A DNA stretch of 64,000 nucleotides, from positions 33,600 through 97,599 of the forward strand of contig JAEWOD010000021.1 of NCBI GenBank assembly GCA_023461035.1. Reading direction: 5' to 3'. Under the pieces are notes generated by a model. The model saw only the letters and a program-made list of their open reading frames with translations, searched no databases and had not been told where the DNA came from. This stretch comes from Bacteroidota bacterium (GTDB lineage Bacteria > Bacteroidota > Bacteroidia > Flavobacteriales > Weeksellaceae). The stretch's first letter is position 1. Each line of letters starts with the position of its first letter. The position numbers and the translations under genes are program-made. Positions 16,771 to 25,044 of this stretch are shown here, one piece after another.

Positions 16771-17133
16771 ATGAGTAAAAAAGGAGATTCAAAATTAATA
16801 ATCGATACAATAATTGATGCAATTTCGGATTTAAAAGGTGAAGAAATCGTCTTGTTGGATTTAAGAGAAATTGAAAATGCTTTTTGTGAGTATTTTATCC
16901 TCTGTACGGGAAATTCTAATACCCATGTCGCATCAATTGCAGGAGCCATTGAACGGAAAGTAAGAAAAGAAACAAAGGAAAGACCTTGGCATGTAGAAGG
17001 AACTGAAAATGCACAATGGATTTTGTTGGACTACACTAACATCATCGTGCATGTTTTTCAGAAACAATACCGGGAGTATTACGACATAGAAAGCCTATGG
17101 GGAGACGCCAAGGAAATAGCCATAACCATTTAA
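16771..17133 (+). CDS. rsfS: Ribosome silencing factor RsfS
   Basis: 120 residues, typical RsfS/Iojap length. The protein binds L14 of the large ribosomal subunit and blocks subunit joining when nutrients are scarce. Conserved pieces are FILCTGNSNTHVASIAGAIE, GTENAQWILLDYTNIIVHVF and the C-terminal YDIESLWGDA. TAATTTTG at 16746-16753 is a good -7 element. The gene is followed after 11 nt by ftsH, an arrangement common in Flavobacteriia, so the two are probably co-transcribed. Confidence 0.95.
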   Translation: MSKKGDSKLIIDTIIDAISDLKGEEIVLLDLREIENAFCEYFILCTGNSNTHVASIAGAIERKVRKETKERPWHVEGTENAQWILLDYTNIIVHVFQKQYREYYDIESLWGDAKEIAITI

Positions 17134-17144
17134 AAAACAACAAA

Positions 17145-19157
17145 TTGGATAATAACAACAATCAAAAGAAACCAAACATAAGCAGTGGATTTAACCCCAT
17201 GTGGATATACGCCATCGTGGGATTTTTATTGATCGGGTTTTGGTTTTTTTCCAGCAATTTGGCTACAGAATCAAAACGTCTGGAAAGAGGGACTTTTTTT
17301 GAATATCTGAAAGAAGGATATGTCAAAAGTGTTCGTTTAAATCTGGAAGAAAATAAAGTCGATGTTTATTTGACTGACGAAGCTTTAAAGTTGGATCAGT
17401 TTAAACAATTCAAAGAAAATTCGTCCAATATGACGGCTTTTTCACAACCACCGCCACAATATTCTTTTATCGTGGCCGATAACGCCAATTTTGAAACTGA
17501 AATCGAGAAAGCCATTCAGGAAAATAATTTAAAAACAACATTTATCAATATGCCTCCTGATAAATTCAGCAGTATTTTTTGGAATATTTTGATTTGGATT
17601 TTGATTTTCGGGGCTATTTGGTATTTCATGTTCCGTCGATTGGGAGCGGCCGGTGGTGGTCCGGGTGGACAGATTTTCAACATCGGTAAATCCCGTGCTA
17701 AATTATTTGATGAAAACGATAAAGTACGCGTTACATTCAAAGACGTTGCCGGACTGGAAGGAGCAAAAGAAGAAGTAGAAGAAATCGTGGAATTCCTGAA
17801 AAATCCGGAGAAGTTCACCAAATTGGGAGGTAAAATCCCGAAAGGAGCACTTTTGGTAGGCCCTCCCGGGACCGGAAAAACTTTATTGGCAAAAGCAGTT
17901 GCCGGTGAAGCCAAAGTTCCTTTCTTTTCGCTTTCGGGTTCAGATTTCGTGGAGATGTTTGTGGGAGTAGGTGCATCCAGAGTTCGGGATTTATTTAAAA
18001 ATGCCAAAGACAAAGCACCTGCGATTATTTTTATAGATGAGATTGATGCCATAGGCCGAGCACGCGGAAAAAATAATTTTACAGGAGGAAATGACGAGCG
18101 TGAAAATACGTTGAACCAATTGTTAACCGAAATGGATGGCTTCGGAACGGATACAAATGTAATTGTCGTAGCGGCTACCAATCGTGCCGATATTCTGGAC
18201 AAAGCATTGATGCGTGCCGGGCGTTTTGACCGTTTGATTCATGTTGATTTACCGGAGTTAACCGAAAGAAAAGAAATCTTTGAGGTGCATTTAAACCCAT
18301 TGAAATTGGGTTCAGATGTAGATTCGGAATTTTTAGCCAAACAAACACCCGGATTCAGTGGTGCAGATATAGCCAATGTTTGTAACGAAGCGGCATTGGT
18401 AGCGGCAAGAAAAAATAAAGAAGTTGTTGAAAGACAAGACTTTTTGGATGCCGTTGACAGAATCGTAGGTGGTCTGGAAAAGAAAAACAAATTAATCAAA
18501 CCCAAAGAAAAACGCAGAATTGCTTATCACGAGGCAGGCCACGCAACTATCGGATGGCTTCTTCCTCATGCTGCTCCATTGGTAAAAGTAACCATAGTTC
18601 CAAGGGGAAAATCTCTGGGCGCGGCTTGGTACCTGCCGGAAGAACGGCAAATCACCACAACCGAACAGATGCTGGATGAAATGGCAGCTACCATGGGTGG
18701 TAGAGCTGCGGAGGAAGTGGTTTTTGGAGATATTTCGACCGGTGCTTTGAGTGATTTGGAGCGTGTAACCAAACAAGCTTCTGCTATGGTGAGCATTTAT
18801 GGTTTGAACGATAAAATAGGGAATATATCCTATTATGATTCGACAGGACAAAACGAATATGGGTTTGGGAAACCTTATTCGGAAGAAACTGCCAAAACCA
18901 TAGATGAGGAAGTTTCAAAAATGATTGAAGGCCAATATGAAAGAGCAAAACATTTATTGGCTACCCATCGTCCCCAATTGGATCAATTAGCCGAAAAATT
19001 ATTGGAAAAAGAAGTCATTTTCCGTGAAGATTTGGTTGAAATTTTTGGTGAGCGTATTTTTGAAGATGATGAGAGCATAGAGCCTTCCGGAAATGCGGTT
19101 TCCTCTTTGAATTCTGATTCCGTAATTAGTGAAGAATCTGTTGATAAAAAGGATTAA
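17145..19157 (+). CDS. ftsH: ATP-dependent zinc metalloprotease FtsH
   Basis: 670 residues. FtsH is a hexameric inner-membrane AAA+ protease that extracts and degrades membrane and regulatory proteins. Order of parts: a first membrane helix at about 19-37, a periplasmic domain, a second helix at about 143-162, Walker A GPPGTGKT at about 240, FIDEIDAIGR, the second region of homology VAATNRADILDKALMRAGRF, and the zinc site HEAGH at 462-466. I take the TTG at 17145, which gives MDNNNNQKKP, 11 nt after rsfS. An earlier ATG at 17097 would overlap rsfS and add a non-family extension. Confidence 0.96.
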   Translation: MDNNNNQKKPNISSGFNPMWIYAIVGFLLIGFWFFSSNLATESKRLERGTFFEYLKEGYVKSVRLNLEENKVDVYLTDEALKLDQFKQFKENSSNMTAFSQPPPQYSFIVADNANFETEIEKAIQENNLKTTFINMPPDKFSSIFWNILIWILIFGAIWYFMFRRLGAAGGGPGGQIFNIGKSRAKLFDENDKVRVTFKDVAGLEGAKEEVEEIVEFLKNPEKFTKLGGKIPKGALLVGPPGTGKTLLAKAVAGEAKVPFFSLSGSDFVEMFVGVGASRVRDLFKNAKDKAPAIIFIDEIDAIGRARGKNNFTGGNDERENTLNQLLTEMDGFGTDTNVIVVAATNRADILDKALMRAGRFDRLIHVDLPELTERKEIFEVHLNPLKLGSDVDSEFLAKQTPGFSGADIANVCNEAALVAARKNKEVVERQDFLDAVDRIVGGLEKKNKLIKPKEKRRIAYHEAGHATIGWLLPHAAPLVKVTIVPRGKSLGAAWYLPEERQITTTEQMLDEMAATMGGRAAEEVVFGDISTGALSDLERVTKQASAMVSIYGLNDKIGNISYYDSTGQNEYGFGKPYSEETAKTIDEEVSKMIEGQYERAKHLLATHRPQLDQLAEKLLEKEVIFREDLVEIFGERIFEDDESIEPSGNAVSSLNSDSVISEESVDKKD

Positions 19158-19208
19158 CAATTAAAGTCATTTCGTATAATTTAATTATTTTCGCTTAATC
19201 TCACCAAG

Positions 19209-19805
19209 ATGAGTATGTGGAAAAAGATAAAACAACTTATTGTCCCTCCATCTGATGAAACGGAAAACGATGATTCTGATTTGGAATTTGTAACATTTCA
19301 ATCAAAAGAATCTATCGACGTTTTATTTACCCGGAATTTCGTTGCCGGCGGAGGTCATTTTTTCTATTGCGAAAACGAACAAGAGGCACTTGAAAATTTA
19401 AAAGATATAGTTGACAATGAACAGATTGAAGAAATAGTTTGTTTTGATAACAAATTAAAATCTTTATTAAGTCGATTAAATGTCAAACAAATCCAAAATT
19501 TTCAGTCTCATTCTGATTTTGCATTTATTGAATGTGAATATTTGGTTGCATTTGATGGCGCTATCATGCTTTCCTCCCATCAAACTAACGGAAGAAAACA
19601 AGAAGATATCCCTAACAATGTAATCATTTATGCATGCCCCGGACAATTGGTTTCCAACATAAGCGAAGCTTTACAAAGGTTAAAATCTTCAAAAAGCGAT
19701 AATATTCCTACCAACATCACCTCTATACGTGGAAAAAATCTGCACAATGTAGAATCCTCTGCCAATGCAAAAAATATTTATTTGCTTTTGGTCGAACAGA
19801 TTTAA
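19209..19805 (+). CDS. LUD-domain protein (LutC/YkgG-like)
   Basis: 198 residues matching the LUD (lactate utilisation) domain: FVAGGGHFFYCEN, ECEYLVAFDGAIMLSSHQTN and ISEALQRLKSSK, with the C-terminal region SAKNIYLLLVEQ-like. LutC is part of the LutABC L-lactate oxidation complex, but no lutA or lutB homologue is nearby. In Flavobacteriia a solo LUD gene between ftsH and cdsA is a recurring arrangement, so the role may differ from lactate use. The spacing of 51 nt from ftsH and 28 nt to cdsA suggests the same operon. Confidence 0.82.
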   Translation: MSMWKKIKQLIVPPSDETENDDSDLEFVTFQSKESIDVLFTRNFVAGGGHFFYCENEQEALENLKDIVDNEQIEEIVCFDNKLKSLLSRLNVKQIQNFQSHSDFAFIECEYLVAFDGAIMLSSHQTNGRKQEDIPNNVIIYACPGQLVSNISEALQRLKSSKSDNIPTNITSIRGKNLHNVESSANAKNIYLLLVEQI

Positions 19806-19833
19806 AAAATCTGAAAAATATGAAATATATCAA

Positions 19834-20667
19834 ATGAAAGATTTATTGCCCCGCATCATTTCGGGTTCTCTTTATATAGGATTGGTTGTTTTTGGAACGA
19901 CAATGGGACCTTGGATTTTTGCCGGTCTCATGGCGGCTTTTCTCATCTTATGTTTAATCGAATATATTTCCATAACTGAGCTTTCAGACAAACTATATAT
20001 GGCTTTGGCTTTTATAGGATCTGCCGGTATTTTTTACTTTTTTTCTGATTATTTATTTAACCAAAACAATGCTTTCGTTCTCCAGTCTTTGAGTTTTGCC
20101 GGACCGGTTTTATTTTTATTGGCCTGTTTTACCATCGTTTTTTCTTCCAAAGAGTTGTATGTCGAATTTGGAAATGCAACCGTTGGTGTTATTTATATAG
20201 CAGTTCCTTTTTCGCTCGCATTAACCATCCCGCATATTTCATTTGAATTGGGAAAAAAAATGATTTCAAACGAAATCCTTTTTATATTTATTCTGATTTG
20301 GATAAGCGACATCATGGCTTATGTGGTAGGAAGTCTATGGGGAAAACATAAATTGGCACCCAAAATTTCAAAAGGAAAAACCTGGGAAGGTGCTGTCGGC
20401 GGACTGGTTTTTACCATCATTGCCGGATATATTCTGGAATTTTTTATTTTCCCCGAAAGCCGCTTCAACTGGTTAATCATCGGTCTGATAGTATCTGTTT
20501 TTGCACCGATTGGTGATATTGTCGAATCAAAATTGAAGCGTAGTTTCAATGCAAAAGACAGCGGCAAATGGATTCCCGGACATGGTGGTTTTTTAGATAG
20601 ATTGGATAGTTTTATATTTGTCATCCCGATGGTTTATTTGTATTTGTTAATTATGAGTATTCTCTGA
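19834..20667 (+). CDS. cdsA: Phosphatidate cytidylyltransferase CdsA
   Basis: 277 residues from the ATG at 19834. CdsA makes CDP-diacylglycerol from phosphatidate and CTP, the branch point for phospholipids, in the inner membrane. About eight hydrophobic segments are visible. The family signature lies near the C-terminus: SKLKRSFNAKDSGKWIPGHG followed by GFLDRLDS. The conserved middle stretch KISKGKTWEGAVGG is also present. An in-frame ATG at 19765 would overlap the LUD gene and is rejected. The gene precedes psd, so two steps of phospholipid synthesis are together. Confidence 0.94.
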   Translation: MKDLLPRIISGSLYIGLVVFGTTMGPWIFAGLMAAFLILCLIEYISITELSDKLYMALAFIGSAGIFYFFSDYLFNQNNAFVLQSLSFAGPVLFLLACFTIVFSSKELYVEFGNATVGVIYIAVPFSLALTIPHISFELGKKMISNEILFIFILIWISDIMAYVVGSLWGKHKLAPKISKGKTWEGAVGGLVFTIIAGYILEFFIFPESRFNWLIIGLIVSVFAPIGDIVESKLKRSFNAKDSGKWIPGHGGFLDRLDSFIFVIPMVYLYLLIMSIL

Positions 20668-20711
20668 GTTAAAATTCAAATAAAATAATAAATTCACTAA
20701 ACGAAAAATCG

Positions 20712-21365
20712 ATGAAATTACATAAAGAAGGAAGGATCATTTTAATCGGATTTTTTCTGGTTTTTCTACTGATAAGTGTGGCTTTGTATGTATTTGTTCC
20801 GGCTTATTATTCATATATTTTAATTTTACCCTTTTGGATTTTATATGGATTTATAATTTGGTTTTTCCGAAATCCGGAACGTTTCGGAGCATCAACTCCC
20901 TCAGATGTGATTGCGCCTGTAGATGGAAAAGTAGTTGTCATCGAAGAAGTGGAAGAAAAGGAATTCATCAAAGGAAAATGCATCCAGCTTTCCATCTTTA
21001 TGTCACCACTGAACGTGCATGTAAATCGGTATCCTGTATCAGGGAAAGTAGTGTATACTAAATATCATCCCGGAAAATATCTCGTTGCTTTTCATCCTAA
21101 ATCTTCCGAATTAAATGAACGGACAACCGTAGTGGTGGAAACCGAAAACAAAACAAATGTTTTGTTCCGACAAATTGCGGGTGCCGTTGCCAGAAGAATC
21201 GTTCTTTATGCCAAAGAAGGTGATGATGCGAAAGCAGGAATTGAGTACGGATTTATAAAATTTGGATCACGATTAGATATATTTTTACCTTTGGGAACGG
21301 AAATTCTGGTAAAAATAGGTGATAAAACCAAAGGAGGCATTCAGAAAATCGCAGAATTGAAGTAA
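20712..21365 (+). CDS. psd: Phosphatidylserine decarboxylase family protein
   Basis: 217 residues, the short Psd type. It converts phosphatidylserine to phosphatidylethanolamine and is made as a pro-enzyme that cleaves itself to form a pyruvoyl group. Two membrane helices are at the N-terminus (about 7-52). Conserved parts are FFRNPER, VIAPVDGKVVVIEEV, FMSPLNVHVNRYPVSG and the cleavage motif in FIKFGSRLDIFLP, where the GS bond is processed. It lies 44 nt after cdsA in a phospholipid operon. Confidence 0.93.
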   Translation: MKLHKEGRIILIGFFLVFLLISVALYVFVPAYYSYILILPFWILYGFIIWFFRNPERFGASTPSDVIAPVDGKVVVIEEVEEKEFIKGKCIQLSIFMSPLNVHVNRYPVSGKVVYTKYHPGKYLVAFHPKSSELNERTTVVVETENKTNVLFRQIAGAVARRIVLYAKEGDDAKAGIEYGFIKFGSRLDIFLPLGTEILVKIGDKTKGGIQKIAELK

Positions 21366-21397
21366 GTTTGAAAATTAATTTGAATAAAAAATCAGAA

Positions 21398-21661
21398 ATG
21401 AAAAAATTAGGACTTTTAATCGCGGGCGCATTTATATTGGCAAGTTGTGATTCAACTCCGGGTGGAAACAGAGATGTATTGCCGGTTGTACACGATGGAG
21501 TTGCAGAAGAAATGGATCATCATGGTGGAGAACATGCGCATGAAGGCCATGAAAATCATGCTGAAGAAGCACACAGTGAAGAAACGCACAAAGCTGAAGC
21601 TTCTGATTCTGCTTCTGTTCAGGGAACTCATGCTGAAGAGAAAAAGGACTCAACTCATTAA
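21398..21661 (+). CDS. Histidine/glutamate-rich small lipoprotein
   Basis: 87 residues from the ATG at 21398, with a lipoprotein signal and lipobox LASC. The mature part is very rich in His, Glu and Ala, for example MDHHGGEHAHEGHENHAEEA. Such stretches bind transition metals such as Zn, Ni or Cu, but no family is recognised and the metal role is inference. The start gap to psd is 32 nt, so it is probably in the same operon. Its stop overlaps the stop of the convergent glycosyltransferase gene by 4 nt. Confidence 0.75.
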   Translation: MKKLGLLIAGAFILASCDSTPGGNRDVLPVVHDGVAEEMDHHGGEHAHEGHENHAEEAHSEETHKAEASDSASVQGTHAEEKKDSTH

Positions 21662-22725
21662 ATCTTCATCGGTCCCGAATCACCAATTATCACATTCATC
21701 CCTTTCGGTTGAATGTAAAATTGTCTTCCGGATTTTGAATGATTTGAAATGATTTCCAGCATTTCGCTGTTCGTAAAAATATTTCCGTCCAACAGAATTT
21801 GGGCGGAATTTTCTTTTATGTCCGATGCTGAATTAATTCGTTCCAAATCATTCAGTTCCACTCCTGCTCTTTCCTTTTTGTCTTCCGATTTAAATGCGCC
21901 ATTTAAATTGGCCCAAAAATAACGCAGTTTCAAGCCCAAACTGAACAAAGCATATTGGACAAAATGATTTCCATAATATTTTTTAATGAAAATCTGCATG
22001 GCTCCAAAAAAGATTTTTAAATACTTTTTGTCTTTTCTCGTACTTTCTCCTTTGTAATGAAGAACTGATATTTGACCAAAATAATAATTGGTAAAACCTT
22101 TTAATTCAAGTGTGTAACTCAAATCAATGTCTTCCCCGTACATAAAATAACGCGGATCAAATCCACCAACTTCTTTATAAACCGATTTCCGCAAAAACAT
22201 AAAAGCGCCTACCAAGACTTCTGCAGACGCAGTTTCAAATTCACCCACATTGGTTTTATAATATCCTTTTGAATTCTTTTTGTCAATCAAAGTCCCAAAC
22301 AATTTCCCAAATGTATTTTGAAACGTCGGGATATTGCGTTTGCTTTCCGGATGAAAATTTCCGTTGGCATCGATGAGCCTAACGCCCAAAGCACCCATTT
22401 CGGGATGATTTTCTGTAAAAGGAATGATGCTGTCAAATAAATTTTCCGGAATTAAAGTATCGGGGTTCAGAATTAAGACATATTCGCCCTTTGCAGTTTC
22501 CACACCGAGATTATTGGCTTTGGCAAAACCCAGGTTTTCTTTGGATTCGATGAATTTTACATGGGGAAATTTATGTCGAATGAAGTCTATTGGTTTTTCG
22601 GGCGAATCGTTATCCACCACAATTATTTCAGCTTCTGTATTCTGCAAAGCAGCTTCCACGCTGTAAAGGCATTGCTCCAGATAATATCTTGCGTTATAAC
22701 TGACAATTACGACTGATACCTTCAT
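21658..22725 (-). CDS. Family 2 glycosyltransferase
   Basis: 355 residues. The N-terminal GT-A domain shows VSVVIVSYNARYYLEQCL, EIIVVDNDSPE, LGFAKANN and VLILNPDTLI, with the metal-binding DxD-like NPD. YFMYGEDIDLSYTLELKGF matches rhamnosyl/galactosyl-type GT2 enzymes. It probably transfers a sugar to cell-surface polysaccharide or lipopolysaccharide. An extra ~90-residue C-terminal region after the GT domain is lysine-rich and unrecognised. The ATG overlaps the recR stop by 4 nt, so it is coupled to recR. Confidence 0.88.
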   Translation of the reverse strand: MKVSVVIVSYNARYYLEQCLYSVEAALQNTEAEIIVVDNDSPEKPIDFIRHKFPHVKFIESKENLGFAKANNLGVETAKGEYVLILNPDTLIPENLFDSIIPFTENHPEMGALGVRLIDANGNFHPESKRNIPTFQNTFGKLFGTLIDKKNSKGYYKTNVGEFETASAEVLVGAFMFLRKSVYKEVGGFDPRYFMYGEDIDLSYTLELKGFTNYYFGQISVLHYKGESTRKDKKYLKIFFGAMQIFIKKYYGNHFVQYALFSLGLKLRYFWANLNGAFKSEDKKERAGVELNDLERINSASDIKENSAQILLDGNIFTNSEMLEIISNHSKSGRQFYIQPKGMNVIIGDSGPMKI

Positions 22726-23342
22726 CCTTTCAAAGTTGATTCTACATAAGGAATTCGGTTTTGGATAGAGCGAATAAGCGTAGCTTCGTCGGCATATTCC
22801 AATTCGTCACCTACTCCGATTCCTCTTGCAATAGTCGAAAATTGAATGGGAACATCTTTCAAAACTTTATATAGGTAAAAAGCCGTTGTATCTCCTTCCA
22901 TAGTTGAACTCAACGCAAAAATTAATTCCTCGACCGACTCATTTTTAATGCGATTTAAAAGTGATTCGATTTGCAATTGTCCGGGACCAATTCCGTCCAT
23001 AGGAGAAATCCTTCCACCTAAAACATGATAAACGCCTTTGTACTGTCCCGTATTTTCAATCGCCATCACATCGCGAACATCTTCCACTATGCAGATTACG
23101 GAAGTATCCCGAAGCGGATTGGCGCAAATCTGACAAATTTGTGCGTCAGAAATCGTATGACATTTTTCACAATATTGGATATCCTGAACCAATTGTTGAA
23201 GTGCTTCCGCAAGATTTTCGGTTTGAGAAACAGGGCGGTTCAGCATGTGTAAAACCAAACGCAAAGCCGTGCGTTTACCGATTCCCGGCAGATTGGACAT
23301 TTCCTCTACTGCGCGTTCCAAAACTTTACTCGGATAATTCAT
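22722..23342 (-). CDS. recR: Recombination mediator protein RecR
   Basis: 206 residues from the ATG at 23342, the usual length. RecR works with RecF/RecO in loading RecA on single-stranded gaps. The N-terminal helix-hairpin-helix LPGIGKRTALRLVLHML, the four-cysteine zinc motif (CEKCHTISDAQICQIC) and the Toprim domain with VEDVRDVMAIENTGQYKG and LSSTMEGDTTAFYL are all visible. In-frame starts farther upstream only add a non-family extension. It is divergent from the symporter gene and overlaps the glycosyltransferase start. Confidence 0.95.
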   Translation of the reverse strand: MNYPSKVLERAVEEMSNLPGIGKRTALRLVLHMLNRPVSQTENLAEALQQLVQDIQYCEKCHTISDAQICQICANPLRDTSVICIVEDVRDVMAIENTGQYKGVYHVLGGRISPMDGIGPGQLQIESLLNRIKNESVEELIFALSSTMEGDTTAFYLYKVLKDVPIQFSTIARGIGVGDELEYADEATLIRSIQNRIPYVESTLKG

Positions 23343-23463
23343 GTTTCTATTTGCCCTAAATTGGTTGTAAATATACATATACCCGACGGATCCCAAAAGA
23401 CTTTCAGGAATCGCATTTTCTTTCCGATTGAAAATGTTATTTTTGACTCAAATTTTTCCCGAT

Positions 23464-25005
23464 ATGAATTCGACCATCATCCTGATTTGTGTAGTTATTT
23501 ATTTCCTCGGTTTGCTTTTTATTGCTTACAGAACCAGTAAAAACTCTGATAATGAATCCTTTTTCATCGGAAACCGAAAGAGTAAATGGTGGTTGGTAGC
23601 ATTTGGGATGATTGGGACAAGTTTGAGTGGTGTTACCTTTATTTCGGTACCGGGAACAGTTGGAAAGCTCACCGGAACCGAATATATCTACGGAGGATTT
23701 GAATATTATATGATGGTTATAGGATTTTTCCTCGGATATTTCATCGTGGCATTTGTCCTACTTCCGCTTTATTATCGAATGAATTTGACTTCGATTTATA
23801 CCTATCTCGGCAGAAGATTTAATGTTGAAGCCCATAAAACAGGTTCTATCTTTTTTATCATTTCAAGGGGAATTGGCGCGACTGCCCGATTGTTTCTGGT
23901 TATCAATGTTTTACAAATATTTTTATTGGATCAAATCGGCATTCCTTTTTGGGTAACGACATTGGTTATTTTATTGATGATTGTTCTTTATACATATGAA
24001 GGCGGTGTAAAAACCATTGTGGTAACGGATACTTTGCAAACTACATTTATGCTGTTGAGTTTGGTGGTTTGTATCGTTTATGTTTTAACCCAATTGGACA
24101 TGTCGGTTTCAGAAGGTTATGCAAAAATGGCGGAATACAACTATACACACTTAATGAATTTTGACGGGAGCTCTGCAACTTTCTTTTTGAAAACATTGAT
24201 TGGCGGTATGTTTATTACGATTGCGATGACAGGATTGGATCAGGAAATGATGCAGAAGAACATCAGTGTGGACAATTTGTACAATTCAAAAAAGAATATG
24301 CTAACGTTTGCCGGCACTTTATTGATAGTAAATTTTGCATTTTTATTTTTGGGTGGCTTGCTTTACCTATACGCCATGCAAAATGGTGCGGCCTATGGTG
24401 ACGGAATCTTTGGATTTTTAAACGGTTCCGGAGAAATCCAGAATATCATGGGCGATGATATTTTCCCGGCTCTTTCGCTTCAGGGATTTTTTCCGCTGTT
24501 CATTGCCGTCATCTTTATCATCGGACTGATTTCCGCATTATTTCCATCGGCAGATGGTGCATTGACTTCATTGACAAGTTCCTTTTGTGTGGATTTGTTA
24601 AAGATGAATGAAAATAAAACCATGTCTGAATCACAAAAAAAGAAAACCCGCATCATGGTTCATTTGATTTTTACCGTGATTTTCTTTTTGTTGATTTTAA
24701 TTTTCAAATGGATCAACGACAAATCCATCGTGTACCTGATTATGAATGTTGCCGGATATACGTATGGACCGCTTTTGGGATTATTTGCATTTGGGATTCT
24801 CACTAAACGCAGCATTTCTTTAAAATTTGCCATTTTAAGCATTGCACTCATTGCACCGGTTATCACTTATACCATCAATGAATTATTTATTCAATTTACT
24901 GATTACAGAATCGGTGTCGAATTGATTGTCCTAAATGGACTTTTGACTTTCATAGGACTTTGGCTTTTCAGTAAAAAGCATTCTACGGTTTCAGAAGCCG
25001 ATTAA
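23464..25005 (+). CDS. Sodium:solute symporter (SSS family)
   Basis: 513 residues from the ATG at 23464 with about 13 hydrophobic membrane segments. Family features include SFFIGNRKSKWWLVAFGMIG, GTSLSGVTFISVPG, SRGIGATARLFLVINV and LDQEMMQKNISV. SSS proteins use the sodium gradient to import sugars, amino acids, vitamins or sialic acid; the substrate cannot be assigned. TATTTTTG at 23438-23445 is a possible -7 element. An upstream ATG at 23428 would lie before it, so the shorter start is favoured. Confidence 0.9.
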   Translation: MNSTIILICVVIYFLGLLFIAYRTSKNSDNESFFIGNRKSKWWLVAFGMIGTSLSGVTFISVPGTVGKLTGTEYIYGGFEYYMMVIGFFLGYFIVAFVLLPLYYRMNLTSIYTYLGRRFNVEAHKTGSIFFIISRGIGATARLFLVINVLQIFLLDQIGIPFWVTTLVILLMIVLYTYEGGVKTIVVTDTLQTTFMLLSLVVCIVYVLTQLDMSVSEGYAKMAEYNYTHLMNFDGSSATFFLKTLIGGMFITIAMTGLDQEMMQKNISVDNLYNSKKNMLTFAGTLLIVNFAFLFLGGLLYLYAMQNGAAYGDGIFGFLNGSGEIQNIMGDDIFPALSLQGFFPLFIAVIFIIGLISALFPSADGALTSLTSSFCVDLLKMNENKTMSESQKKKTRIMVHLIFTVIFFLLILIFKWINDKSIVYLIMNVAGYTYGPLLGLFAFGILTKRSISLKFAILSIALIAPVITYTINELFIQFTDYRIGVELIVLNGLLTFIGLWLFSKKHSTVSEAD

Positions 25006-25044
25006 TTACTATATTTACTCAATTTTAATTTAAAAAATTAACAC

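Noticed and set aside
17516..18202. 228-codon minus-strand frame opposite ftsH
   Set aside because: Antisense shadow of the AAA+ domain; composition is that of reverse-complemented coding DNA.
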